The position numbers and the translations under genes were made by a program. From NCBI GenBank assembly GCA_002399025.1, contig DHCV01000040.1, forward strand, positions 1 to 64,000: 64,000 bases of DNA. Reading direction: 5' to 3'. Shown here one piece after another: positions 33,113 to 41,300 of this stretch. Numbering within the stretch: the stretch's first letter is position 1; each line of letters opens with the position of its first letter. Origin of the DNA: Bacteroidales bacterium UBA4893. Lineage in GTDB: Bacteria > Bacteroidota > Bacteroidia > Bacteroidales > P3. The notes under the pieces were generated by a model. That model ran no database searches. It was given only the letters and a program-made list of their open reading frames with translations, and was not told the DNA's origin.

Positions 33113-33135
33113 TAAAAAAAGTCCCATAAGGGACT
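33113..33135 (-). terminator. Terminator of the 400-aa gene
   Basis: Minus strand AGTCCC-TTAT-GGGACT followed by TTTTTTT. Next to it GGGACTCATAAT occurs twice in tandem (12-bp period), and ACCATA/ACTACC units at 11-12 bp spacing fill 33140-33195. Confidence 0.82.
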
Positions 33136-33201
33136 CATAATGGGACTCATAATTAAATATTATGGTAGTGTTATGGTATTAATTAAGGTAGTAATATGGT
33201 A

Positions 33202-34404
33202 CTATTCTTTTAATATTTTTTCAAATAAAACATTAATATCTTTATAGCCCATAGGCTTGTCTCCAGTTTTGTTTCTATAATGATTACGAGAGTCAACCAA
33301 TTTACTTTGAGAGAATAAAGCTTCAAAAGGCTTCCAAATAATCCTATCTTTATTTAGAATATCACAATTAAACTTATCTACAAAATAAGCACATAGCATT
33401 TTACTCTTTTTCCATTTAATTGTATTTATAGATTGTTTTCTATTCTGTATCCCTAAAAATGTAAGCAAATCACCTTTATTCTTTTCATCAATACATCCAA
33501 GCTCTATAAGACCTTCAACTAAAAAATTTAGTTGTTTTGGAGATAAGTTAGTATTTATTGATTTAATCTCAGAATCTATTTTTGTGTTTATTTGCTCAAT
33601 AGTTTCTAATTGCTGATTAATCTCTTCTGTATTAATTTCATTTGTTTTATTTTCTGATTTTATTTTAGAAACTGGATAATACATATCTTGTATATAACCA
33701 TCAAATCCAAGCTTAGAATCAATTGATTTCCGATTTATGAAAATTTTGAAGTTGTCCTTAATATAAGTCTCTGGATTATTTTGCCTTTCTTTACTAAGTA
33801 GAGCAATTAATTCCTTTAACTCAATATCCTCTATGAGTATTAATTTAAAAGTAATAATCTTTAATGTGTGTAAGAACTTAGACAATTCTTCTGAGTTTTC
33901 ATATTGTAAATTATATCTCTCATCTAAAATATAATCAATCTTTTTATTTATATGTTTTCTTTGCTCTTCAGTTATAGGCTTTCCTTGATTCACATATTTT
34001 ACAAATCTTTTTTCTATAAAGCTAATAATGTTATCGAACTTACCATAGTGCCAAATGAGGTATTTTGATTTTATTGTACCATTATCAAGAAAGTAATTAC
34101 ACTTATATAGATATCGTACTGTAGAATAAATTGAAAGTATTGCAGTTAAAAAATCACATTCGTTCTTGTTACAATATTTTTCTATTTCCTTTTTTCTTAT
34201 ATATAAATTTTCATCTATACTTTTTTCCCAAAGAGTCCAAATTTCACTTTTATGCTTTCTACTTAAAGGATAAAAAAGCTGGATAAAAAGTTCATTATCT
34301 TTTGCCTTTTGTTCTTCATTCATCTTTCTCCTTTCAGGATCTAAGTTTTCATCATCTTCATCAAAGAATGATTTTTTCTTTAGTTTCATTTCAAATACTT
34401 CCAT
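33202..34404 (-). CDS. Module B protein of unknown function (400 aa)
   Basis: No family recognised. The N-terminal half resembles residues 1-225 of the 605-aa protein of module A (KEIEKYCNKNECDFLTAILSIY; LIALLSKERQNNPETYIK). The C-terminal 120 residues (LNFLVEGLIELGCIDEKNKGDLLTFLG ... IIWKPFEALFSQSKLVDSRNHYRNKTG) form a separate compact domain of the kind found at the ends of several Bacteroidota accessory proteins, and are not shared with the 605-aa protein. Helical, cytosolic. Placed like its relative: ahead of a terminator and the conserved leader. Start at 34404 or at the second ATG (34389). Confidence 0.7.
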   Translation of the reverse strand: MEVFEMKLKKKSFFDEDDENLDPERRKMNEEQKAKDNELFIQLFYPLSRKHKSEIWTLWEKSIDENLYIRKKEIEKYCNKNECDFLTAILSIYSTVRYLYKCNYFLDNGTIKSKYLIWHYGKFDNIISFIEKRFVKYVNQGKPITEEQRKHINKKIDYILDERYNLQYENSEELSKFLHTLKIITFKLILIEDIELKELIALLSKERQNNPETYIKDNFKIFINRKSIDSKLGFDGYIQDMYYPVSKIKSENKTNEINTEEINQQLETIEQINTKIDSEIKSINTNLSPKQLNFLVEGLIELGCIDEKNKGDLLTFLGIQNRKQSINTIKWKKSKMLCAYFVDKFNCDILNKDRIIWKPFEALFSQSKLVDSRNHYRNKTGDKPMGYKDINVLFEKILKE

Positions 34405-34489
34405 TTGGCTAAATTACAAAGAAAATCTATAAGTGTATGTTATTTTTAATTTTTTTCCAATTTCCTTCGTTGTAAATTATTTTTTGTAG

Positions 34490-34855
34490 CTTCCGTCGTG
34501 CGGGATTTCCGACTCCCGCACTATATTACTATAAGGATTTAAAATTCGATATTTGTTGTTAAATAACAAGGATAACATATTCCGTCGTGCGGGATTTCCT
34601 ACTCCCGCACGATATTACTATAAGGATTTTTAATCCGTAAGATATACAATCATCAAAGAATATTTCTAAACAATATATTAATCAAAATGTATTTGTACAT
34701 TTGCCAGCAAATTGAGTTTAAAATGAATAAATATCGGATTACTTATCGGTTTACCGCTTGCCATAGCAAGTTATCGACTTTGTCGCTTTGCATAGCAAAG
34801 AAATCCTAATAATAAAGAAGTGCGGGAGTGCAAATCCCGCACGACGGAATCTATA
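34490..34855. repeat. REP-like family 1 copies
   Basis: Two full two-hairpin units at 34490-34643 (GTGCGGGATTTCC / GACTCCCGCAC, then AAGGATTT...AATCC) and a third unit at 34735-34855 that also holds CTTGC-CATA-GCAAG and a CCCGCACGACGGAATC end. Between them TACATTTG (34696-34703) precedes a 28-codon frame from 34723 that runs straight into the repeat, perhaps the stub of a lost gene. 34405-34489 and 34856-35077 hold nothing else recognisable. Confidence 0.8.
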
Positions 34856-35077
34856 TTGCTTATCTTTTGGTCTTCAATCATTATTCAGTTGTTCTTTTTG
34901 CTGATTTTTATTTCTTGCTTTTGCTTGCTGAATTGTGGGTAGGGGTTTGCTTTTGTGTTATGTGGTTTATTTAGCTTAAAAAGGTTTTTTGGGTGGCTAA
35001 ATTACATTTTTTCTTATAAGTGTCTGTTGTTTTATTATTTTTTATCAAATAATTTCTTTTTTATACATTATTTATTG

Positions 35078-35085
35078 TAAGTTTG
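35078..35085 (+). promoter_or_regulatory. -7 box for LRR gene 1
   Basis: TAAGTTTG, 68 bases upstream of the start at 35154; an ATG at 35088 would leave no leader. Confidence 0.6.
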
Positions 35086-35153
35086 CAGTGTTAAAAACTA
35101 ATTTCTTTCGTTACGATGTAATAAAAGACGATAAACCTAAAGACAATTATATC

Positions 35154-37073
35154 ATGAAAAAAACAGTACTAATTTTAGTAGCAATTGTTTTTGCAATAAA
35201 CCTAAACACTCAAGCACATGACTTTTTGGCTGTGAATAGTGATGGTGATACTATTTATTATAAAATAACATCAAATGTTGCTCCTTACACTGTTGCAGTT
35301 ACTTTTAAAGGTACTGCTGAATATGAATATGAAAATGAATATAAAAATAGTATTTCTATTCCTGATTCTGTTTTGAGGTCTGGACGTTACTATAAGGTTA
35401 CTTCAATTTATTATTATGCTTTTTATTTTTGTACTGAATTGACTTCAGTAACTATTCCCAACTCTGTTACTATTATTAGGTCAAGTGCTTTTAATAATTG
35501 CATTGGGTTAACTTCAGTAACTATTCCAAATGGTGTTACTTTGATTGGAAATGCTGCTTTTAATGGTTGTACTGGTTTAACTTCAATAACTGTTCCTGAT
35601 TCGGTTACAAAAATTGAAGCTTTTGCTTTTGCTGATTGTTCAAATTTGAGAACTGCAACTATTGGCGAGTCGGTAACTACTATTGAAACTTCTATTTTTG
35701 AATATTGTAATTCTTTAACTTCATTAAATTTTAATGCAATTAACTGTAATGAATTAACTAATTGTTTTCAAAATATGCCTGCATTGGATACAATTAATTT
35801 TGGTAATCAGGTTTTAACCATTCCGGCAAGTGCTTTTAGGGATATGAGTGGAATTACCACTGTGTTGATTGGCAACTCTGTTACTGCTATTGGTAGTTAT
35901 GCTTTTGCTGATTGTGACAGCATTACTTCTATAAATCTTCCAAACTCCCTAAGGTCAATTGGTAGTGCTGCTTTTTATGGAAGCGATGGATTAACTTCAA
36001 TAACAATTCCCAATTCTGTTACTTCAATTGGTGGTTTTGCTTTTTATCAATGCACAGGGTTAACGTCTATATCTCTTCCCAATTCTCTTGCTGTTATTGA
36101 AAGATATACTTTTTTTGGATGCTCTGCTTTAACTTCAATAACCATTCCTGAGTCGGTTACTGAAATTGGAAATGGTGCTTTTGCTGGTTGCGTTTCGTTT
36201 ACTTCATTTACAATTCCTAAAAATGTTACTACAATTGGTTCTGATGTTGTAACCAATTGCAATTTGTTAACTTACATAAGAGTTGAAGCAATTAATCCTC
36301 CAGCTCTTTATAATTATTCATTCAATGAGGTTAGTTGGGCTTTGCCTCTTTATGTGCCTTGTGAATCTGTTTCAAGATATGGTTCTGATATATTTTGGGG
36401 AGAGTTTACAAATATTATTGGATTTAAAACTGCACTACATATTAACACCTCAATTTGCGAGGGAAGTTTTTATACTGATTATGGTGCAAACATTGATTCT
36501 GCTGGAGTTTATACTTTGGTTAATGGTTGCGACAGTGTTATTTTGATTTTGAGTGTTATGCCTTTGCTTGAGGCTCCTTATAATTTAAGATTTATTGATA
36601 ATGAACGTATAACTTTAGCTTGGCAAGGAGATACATACAGCTATGATATTTATCGCGATGACAGTTTGGTGGCTAATGTTGCTGATACTGTATTTGTGGA
36701 TAATTTTAATATGATTAATGGTCATACTTATTGCTATAAAATTAAAGCTAAAAACATATATAATTGTGAAAGTGAGTTTAGTGATACTGTTTGCGTTGCT
36801 GTTATTGGTTTAGAAAATGTTGAAAGCACAAATATTCAAACTAAACTTTATCCTAATCCAACAAATGGTAAATCTGTTCTTGAATTGGAAGGTTTAACAT
36901 CTGATGCCGATGTTTTGGTTTATGATATGGAGGGTAGGGTTATTAAAACTTATAAAGTTAATAAAGGTACAAAGGAATTGGAGATTGATTTAAGTGGATA
37001 TTTTAAAGGTGTTTTTTCAATTAGAATAGTGAATGAAAGAATTGATATAACAAAGAAACTTGTTGTTGAATAG
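35154..37073 (+). CDS. BspA-like leucine-rich-repeat surface protein with T9SS sorting domain (1)
   Basis: 639 aa from MKKTVLILVAIVFAINLNTQA, a clear signal peptide. About residues 85-385 are BspA-type repeats of 23 residues (LTSITIPNSVTSIGGFAFYQCTG). Then an Ig/fibronectin-like domain (APYNLRFIDNERITLAWQGD) and a C-terminal sorting domain (KLYPNPTNGKSVLELEGL ... KKLVVE), so it should be exported through the type IX system and anchored at the surface. BspA-like proteins bind host or microbial surface ligands. Close paralogue of the next gene. Confidence 0.92.
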   Translation: MKKTVLILVAIVFAINLNTQAHDFLAVNSDGDTIYYKITSNVAPYTVAVTFKGTAEYEYENEYKNSISIPDSVLRSGRYYKVTSIYYYAFYFCTELTSVTIPNSVTIIRSSAFNNCIGLTSVTIPNGVTLIGNAAFNGCTGLTSITVPDSVTKIEAFAFADCSNLRTATIGESVTTIETSIFEYCNSLTSLNFNAINCNELTNCFQNMPALDTINFGNQVLTIPASAFRDMSGITTVLIGNSVTAIGSYAFADCDSITSINLPNSLRSIGSAAFYGSDGLTSITIPNSVTSIGGFAFYQCTGLTSISLPNSLAVIERYTFFGCSALTSITIPESVTEIGNGAFAGCVSFTSFTIPKNVTTIGSDVVTNCNLLTYIRVEAINPPALYNYSFNEVSWALPLYVPCESVSRYGSDIFWGEFTNIIGFKTALHINTSICEGSFYTDYGANIDSAGVYTLVNGCDSVILILSVMPLLEAPYNLRFIDNERITLAWQGDTYSYDIYRDDSLVANVADTVFVDNFNMINGHTYCYKIKAKNIYNCESEFSDTVCVAVIGLENVESTNIQTKLYPNPTNGKSVLELEGLTSDADVLVYDMEGRVIKTYKVNKGTKELEIDLSGYFKGVFSIRIVNERIDITKKLVVE

Positions 37074-37354
37074 GAGGGTTGAGGCGTTGAGATGTTGAGT
37101 TGTTACCCCTCATTCCCCTAAAGGGGAAGAAAACAACTAAACGACTAAACATTAACCAACTGACCTTTTACAAATAAGCGTAAAGAAAATTGAAGTTTTG
37201 AACGTGAAGAAAGTTTATTTGTTTGAGCCGCAGGCGAGTTTTTAAACTTTTAGTGAAAAGCTGCGATTTTTAACTTGTTTGTGAACAGTCTTGATTTTTG
37301 CAACTTTTTATCAAGAAAAAGTTGGTATGAAAAAGTAAAATAAAAAAATATATT
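37074..37354 (+). repeat. Downstream segment duplicated after both LRR genes
   Basis: From the last codons (AAGAAACTTGTTGTTGAATAG) to about 37220 the sequence is repeated almost exactly at 38950-39140. It includes GAGGCGTTGAGATGTTGAG units, CCCCTAAAGGGG, AACTAAACGACTAAAC and GCGTAAAGAAAATTG. Confidence 0.8.
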
Positions 37355-38965
37355 ATGAAGAAGTTATTACTGGTTTTAATTGCATTTATTTTAGGATTAA
37401 GCATAAACACTCAAGCACATGATTTTTATTCATTAAACAGTGAAGGAGATACTATTTATTATAATATAATTTCTTCTGTTTCTCCTTATACAGTTGAAGT
37501 AACTTATAAAGGTGTTTATTTTTATAATGATTATAATGAATATAGAGGTAGTGTTACAATTCCTGATTCAGTTTTTTATAATGGTAATTACCATAAAGTT
37601 ACTTCAATTGGAAATGGCGCTTTTTATGAATGTTATGAATTAACCTCAATTTCACTTCCAAATACTATTTTATATATTGGTTACAGTGCTTTTTATGGTT
37701 GTAACGGATTAACTTCCATAACAATTCCAAACTCTGTTACTTCATTTGGCAATAGTGTATTTAGACATTGCTTTGGACTGACCTCAATTACTATCCCTAA
37801 CTCTGTGACGGATATTGGTATTGAAACTTTTGCCGATTGCGTTGAATTAACTTCAATAACTCTTTCTGACTCTATAAGTTCAATTGGTTTAAATTGTTTT
37901 TATAATTGCAGAAGATTAGATTCAATTACTATTCCGTCTTCTGTTACATTAGTTGATAATTGTGCTTTTTATGCATGTAGTGCTTTAACATCAGTAAACA
38001 TTCCAAACTCTGTAACTTCAATTGGTATGGGTGTTTTTTGGAATTGCGGTTCTTTAGCCTCAATTTCAATTCCTGCCTCAATTACTTCAATTGCTCCTTT
38101 TGCTTTTGAAGGTACTCCATTTTATAACAATATGCCTGATGGTGTGGTGTATTTTAATAATATCCTGTATAGTTATAAAGGCATTATGCCAGAAAATTCT
38201 TCTATTACTGTTCAAGAAGGAACAAAAAGTATTTGTGCAAATGCTTTCAGGTATAAGTCTAATTTAACTTCAATTTCCATTCCTAATTCTGTTACTTCAA
38301 TTGGCAATAATGCTTTTTTGGATTGTAGTGGTTTAACTTCAATAACAATTCCCAACTCTGTTACTACTATTGAATTTTCTACTTTTTACAATTGCTCTGG
38401 ATTAACTTCTATTACCATTCCTAACTCTGTTACCTATATTAAAGATAGAGCTTTTGGTGAATGTACTGGATTAACCTCACTAACTATAGGAAACTCTGTT
38501 ACTGAAATTGATTACAATGCTTTTGGCAATTGTAGTGGATTAACATCAATAACTTCTTTAGCTGAAACTCCTCCAAGTTTAGGTGTTTTAGTATTTGATT
38601 ATGTTAACAAATCAATACCTCTTTATGTTCCTGAAGCATCCATTCCTTTATATCAAGCTGCTGAAGGGTGGCAAGACTTCTACAATATTCAAATAGGTTT
38701 AGATGATATTAATGTTGCTAATAATATTAATGTTTTAATTTATCCCAACCCTGCAAAAGACAAGACTAAAATTGAGTTTAAGGGTTTAAACTTTATAGCT
38801 GATATTATTATTTATGATATTATGGGTAAGGAAGTTAAAAGAGATGTTATTGCTAAAGAAACAAAAGAATTGGAGATTGATGTTAAAGATTTAAACAGGG
38901 GAGTTTATAATATTAGAATTTGTAGTAAAGGAATTGATTTAACTAAGAAACTTGTTGTTGAATAG
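37355..38965 (+). CDS. BspA-like leucine-rich-repeat surface protein with T9SS sorting domain (2)
   Basis: 536 aa. Signal peptide MKKLLLVLIAFILGLSINTQA, HDFYSLNSEGDTIYY as in LRR protein 1, then about 15 BspA-type 23-residue repeats (LTSITIPNSVTDIGIETFADCVE), and a C-terminal sorting domain (IYPNPAKDKTKIEFKGL ... KKLVVE) without the fibronectin-like domain of its neighbour. Exported and surface-anchored by the type IX system. The duplicated 3' flank suggests the pair arose by tandem duplication. Confidence 0.92.
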   Translation: MKKLLLVLIAFILGLSINTQAHDFYSLNSEGDTIYYNIISSVSPYTVEVTYKGVYFYNDYNEYRGSVTIPDSVFYNGNYHKVTSIGNGAFYECYELTSISLPNTILYIGYSAFYGCNGLTSITIPNSVTSFGNSVFRHCFGLTSITIPNSVTDIGIETFADCVELTSITLSDSISSIGLNCFYNCRRLDSITIPSSVTLVDNCAFYACSALTSVNIPNSVTSIGMGVFWNCGSLASISIPASITSIAPFAFEGTPFYNNMPDGVVYFNNILYSYKGIMPENSSITVQEGTKSICANAFRYKSNLTSISIPNSVTSIGNNAFLDCSGLTSITIPNSVTTIEFSTFYNCSGLTSITIPNSVTYIKDRAFGECTGLTSLTIGNSVTEIDYNAFGNCSGLTSITSLAETPPSLGVLVFDYVNKSIPLYVPEASIPLYQAAEGWQDFYNIQIGLDDINVANNINVLIYPNPAKDKTKIEFKGLNFIADIIIYDIMGKEVKRDVIAKETKELEIDVKDLNRGVYNIRICSKGIDLTKKLVVE

Positions 38966-39278
38966 GAGGGTTGAGGCGTTGAGACGTTGAGTTGTTGAGA
39001 TGTTACCCCTCATTCCCCTAAAGGGGAAGAAAACAACTAAACGAATAAACGAATAAACAACTAAACATTAACCAACTGACCTTTTACAAATAAGCGTAAA
39101 GAAAATTGAAGTTTTGAACGTGAAGAAAGTTTATTTGTTTCGTCGTGCGGGATATGAACTATCCCGCACTTCTTTATTATAAGGATTTTTAATCCTATAC
39201 TTCTTTCTAAAACATAAAGAATAAATACATTCTAAAAAATATTTTCTCAATATTTATCCGAATATGTTATTTTAATTG
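38966..39278 (+). repeat. Second copy of LRR 3' flank plus a REP-like unit
   Basis: 38966-39140 repeats the 37074-37220 segment with small insertions (an extra GAATAAAC unit); at 39139 the copies diverge, and here a REP-like family 1 unit follows (CGTCGTGCGGGATA / TATCCCGCAC, then AAGGATTTTTAATCC, to 39196). No gene. Confidence 0.75.
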
Positions 39279-39286
39279 TATTTTTG
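39279..39286 (+). promoter_or_regulatory. -7 box for the 118-aa lipoprotein
   Basis: TATTTTTG, 43 bases upstream of the start. Confidence 0.6.
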
Positions 39287-39328
39287 CTATCATAATTAAC
39301 CTTATTTTCAGTCATAAATACTTTATAT

Positions 39329-39685
39329 ATGAAAAAACTATTCCTTATTTTAGCTTTAACAGTATTTAGTTCCTTTGCTTTTGTTTCTTGTGAATATGAA
39401 GAAGATAATGAAATGGTGGATACTGTGTGGTCTGCTCCTTTTGGAAATGATATTCTTTGGATAGAGTTTACTTCGAATAATCAATTTGAAGATTATACTA
39501 CTGACCCACGTGGGAATTATATTCATGAGGATGATGGTTATGGCACGTATGATTATGACCCTGATTATGTAACTTTTATAACGCATAACAGTCCATTTCC
39601 TTTTGATTTTGCAAAGGTTGAGGGAAATGAAATGACGGTGGTTTACAAATCGGGTTATACGCTGGTTTTTAATAGAGAATATTAA
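39329..39685 (+). CDS. Small lipoprotein, unknown function
   Basis: 118 aa. Type II signal peptide ending SFAFVSC (Cys21), then an acidic stretch EYEEDNEMVD. The mature part alternates short beta strands (TVWSAPFGNDILWIEFTSNNQFEDY, YGTYDYDPDYVTF, NEMTVVYKSGYTLVFNREY), in keeping with a small lipocalin-like beta barrel found in many Bacteroidales lipoproteins. Single gene between repeat clusters. Confidence 0.75.
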   Translation: MKKLFLILALTVFSSFAFVSCEYEEDNEMVDTVWSAPFGNDILWIEFTSNNQFEDYTTDPRGNYIHEDDGYGTYDYDPDYVTFITHNSPFPFDFAKVEGNEMTVVYKSGYTLVFNREY

Positions 39686-39783
39686 AATATGAGCATATGG
39701 CTTTGGTTTTTGGTTTATGTGTTTGATTTTTTGAAGTTGCTAAATTACAAATAATAATTCATAAAATACATATATCAAATATT

Positions 39784-39915
39784 TTCGTGCGGGATTTCCG
39801 ACTCCCGCACTATATTATTATAAGGATTTAAAATCCGATATTTGTTTCATTAACAAGGATAATATATCCTAATAATAAAAAAGTGCGGCATAACATATAC
39901 CACACAACGAAATAT
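39784..39915. repeat. REP-like family 1 copies
   Basis: A full unit (TCGTGCGGGATTTCC / GACTCCCGCAC, AAGGATTTAAAATCC) and a decayed inverse one (GTGCGGCATA ... CACACAACGA). They separate the lipoprotein gene from the AbiEi-like remnant. Confidence 0.8.
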
Positions 39916-39922
39916 ATAAAAA

Positions 39923-39952
39923 TGTCCAGTTTTTTTGCTAATTAACTGGACA
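39923..39952 (+). promoter_or_regulatory. Inverted repeat upstream of the AbiEi-like remnant
   Basis: TGTCCAGTT and AACTGGACA, perfect 9-bp arms, 12-base spacer. It ends 7 bases before the -7 box TATCTTTG (39960-39967). AbiEi antitoxins are known to repress their own promoters through inverted repeats, so this fits an autoregulation site. Confidence 0.65.
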
Positions 39953-39959
39953 AATTGTT

Positions 39960-39967
39960 TATCTTTG
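39960..39967 (+). promoter_or_regulatory. -7 box of the AbiEi-like remnant
   Basis: TATCTTTG, 17 bases upstream of the ATG at 39985. Confidence 0.6.
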
Positions 39968-39984
39968 CAGCAAATTTATAGTAT

Positions 39985-40095
39985 ATGAAAATAAGTGAAT
40001 ATATAGTGTTTAAAATAGATAGGCTACCTAAGGGATATGTATTCACCTATTCCGATTTTATTACTGAGGTGAATAAAAAAAGGCAATCTAAATAA
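39985..40095 (+). pseudogene. Truncated AbiEi-like (DUF6088-type) antitoxin remnant
   Basis: 36 codons: MKISEYIVFKIDRLPKGYVF, then TYSDFITEVNKKRQSK and stop. The first 30 residues match the N-terminal winged-helix start (rLPKGYVFTYxDFxxEVNKK) that I recognise from Bacteroidota AbiEi/DUF6088-type antitoxins of about 200 aa. The rest is missing: the frame stops inside the terminator of the convergent HU-like gene, and no AbiEii nucleotidyltransferase follows. Promoter and operator remain intact, so a short peptide may still be made. Confidence 0.6.
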
Positions 40096-40103
40096 ATAGA
40101 CTG
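40078..40103 (-). terminator. Terminator of HU-like gene 2
   Basis: Minus strand GGCAGTCT-ATTTATTT-AGATTGCC (one G-U pair) followed by TTTTTTT. It overlaps the end of the AbiEi-like remnant. The stretch 40104-40166 is made of AACCATTAATAATT-type repeats. Confidence 0.8.
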
Positions 40104-40166
40104 CCAATTTCCATTAACAATTAACCTCTAATAATTAACCATTAATAATTAACCACTAACCATTAA

Positions 40167-40604
40167 TTACGGTTCCATTGGTTCTTCGATTGGTTGCTCA
40201 ATGCCTACTAATCCTTTTGGTGCTGGATTGCGAAAAGCAAAATAGGTTGATTTCAACTTGTTCTTGAATCGAACATTTGGATTAAACCTAATTGCAACAC
40301 CTTTAATTGATGAAGCATCTGCCTCCTCTTGAGTATCAACTGCTTTTGCACGAAGATAAGGAGTGAAATTGCCTAACTGGTCTAACTGAACTGTGATTCC
40401 ATTCATGGTGGAGTCAGTAATAACCATTTGCAATGCTCTCAAAGCCGATAACACGTCGTTTTCAGCCAATGCACTTGCTCCTGCAATGCGTTCAATCAAT
40501 TGCTCTTGAGTCATTATCCCATTACGAGAGATAACTGCTAAGTGCTTTTGCCCTGGATTAGCTCCTAAAGCAACCTTTCTTTCAACTATTGTGTAGTTAA
40601 ACAT
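40167..40604 (-). CDS. HU-like DNA-binding protein (HU-HIG type), copy 2
   Basis: 145 aa. MFNYTIVERKVALGANPGQKHLAV, LIERIAGASALAENDVL, beta-arm GITVQLDQLGNFTPYLRAKAVD, FNPNVRFKNKLKSTYF, then an acidic Pro tail (IEQPIEEPMEP). Nucleoid-associated, presumably dimeric. Paralogue of the gene at 10973-11401, with promoter region and leader hairpin also conserved. Single-gene unit with its own terminator. Confidence 0.87.
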   Translation of the reverse strand: MFNYTIVERKVALGANPGQKHLAVISRNGIMTQEQLIERIAGASALAENDVLSALRALQMVITDSTMNGITVQLDQLGNFTPYLRAKAVDTQEEADASSIKGVAIRFNPNVRFKNKLKSTYFAFRNPAPKGLVGIEQPIEEPMEP

Positions 40605-40618
40605 AAAACTGGACGATT

Positions 40619-40640
40619 AACCTTATATCATCGAGAGGTT
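40619..40640 (-). promoter_or_regulatory. Conserved leader hairpin of HU-like gene 2
   Basis: Minus strand AACCT-CTCGATGATATA-AGGTT followed by TTAATCG, matching the block at 10934-10957. Confidence 0.5.
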
Positions 40641-40734
40641 CTTAAATGAATAAATAATTGAAAAGGGAGTTTAATCATAAAACTAAACCTTAAACCCTTA
40701 AACTTTCAACATTACTAACTGTAATATCATAGTA

Positions 40735-40742
40735 CAAATATA
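40735..40742 (-). promoter_or_regulatory. -7 box for HU-like gene 2
   Basis: Minus strand TATATTTG, preceded at 6 bases by TATCAAAAAG, the same arrangement as HU-like gene 1. The leader is about 125 nt. The remaining 40743-40896 holds nothing recognisable. Confidence 0.68.
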
Positions 40743-40896
40743 AGAAATCTTTTTGATATAGAGTCATTTAACTCTATTTTATTATGTTCTTTTTTAGTTA
40801 AATAGTGTTAAAAATGCTTGGATAAATATTCTCTCATTTCCTAAGATTACTTTCTCTTTATTCTTTAGTATGGATTTGATTTTGAAAAATAAATTG

Positions 40897-40904
40897 TATT
40901 TTTG
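40897..40904 (+). promoter_or_regulatory. -7 box for rbfA
   Basis: TATTTTTG 8 bases before the ATG at 40912, with a TTTG 18 bases upstream. It gives a nearly leaderless transcript and excludes the earlier in-frame ATG at 40870. Confidence 0.65.
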
Positions 40905-40911
40905 CATTTCT

Positions 40912-41256
40912 ATGGATGCAAAAAGATTAGAAAAGGTTGCTCGCCTTATTCAGAAAGATTTGGGTGAGATTTTACAGATGGAAGCTGTGGCATTGTTTGA
41001 AGGTGCTATGATTACGGTTACTATGGTCAGAGTGAGTGCCGATTTGTCGGTGGCTCGTGTGTATGTGAGTATTTTTGCTCTTGGTGGTAAGTCTTCAATG
41101 GATATTTTTAAGCTATTGGAAGAGAAAAATACCCTTATTAGGATGAAGCTTGCTCAAAGGGTGCGTCATCAGCTTAGGGTCATTCCTCAGCTAAGTTTCT
41201 TTATTGATGATAGCTTGGATTATATGGAAAAAATAGATAATCTTCTAAAAAACTAA
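40912..41256 (+). CDS. rbfA: Ribosome-binding factor A
   Basis: 114 aa from MDAKRLEKVARLIQKDLGEILQ; the upstream ATG lies before the promoter. Binds the 30S subunit during late maturation of 16S rRNA. KH-type fold: MITVTMVRVSADLSVARVYVSIF, then HQLRVIPQLSFFIDDSLDY, the family C-terminal pattern. Followed by lolC/E-like permease and cysS on the same strand, separated by an AACCATTAACCATTAA repeat. Confidence 0.92.
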   Translation: MDAKRLEKVARLIQKDLGEILQMEAVALFEGAMITVTMVRVSADLSVARVYVSIFALGGKSSMDIFKLLEEKNTLIRMKLAQRVRHQLRVIPQLSFFIDDSLDYMEKIDNLLKN

Positions 41257-41300
41257 CCATTAAACCCTAACCATTAACCATTAACCATTAATCATTAAAA

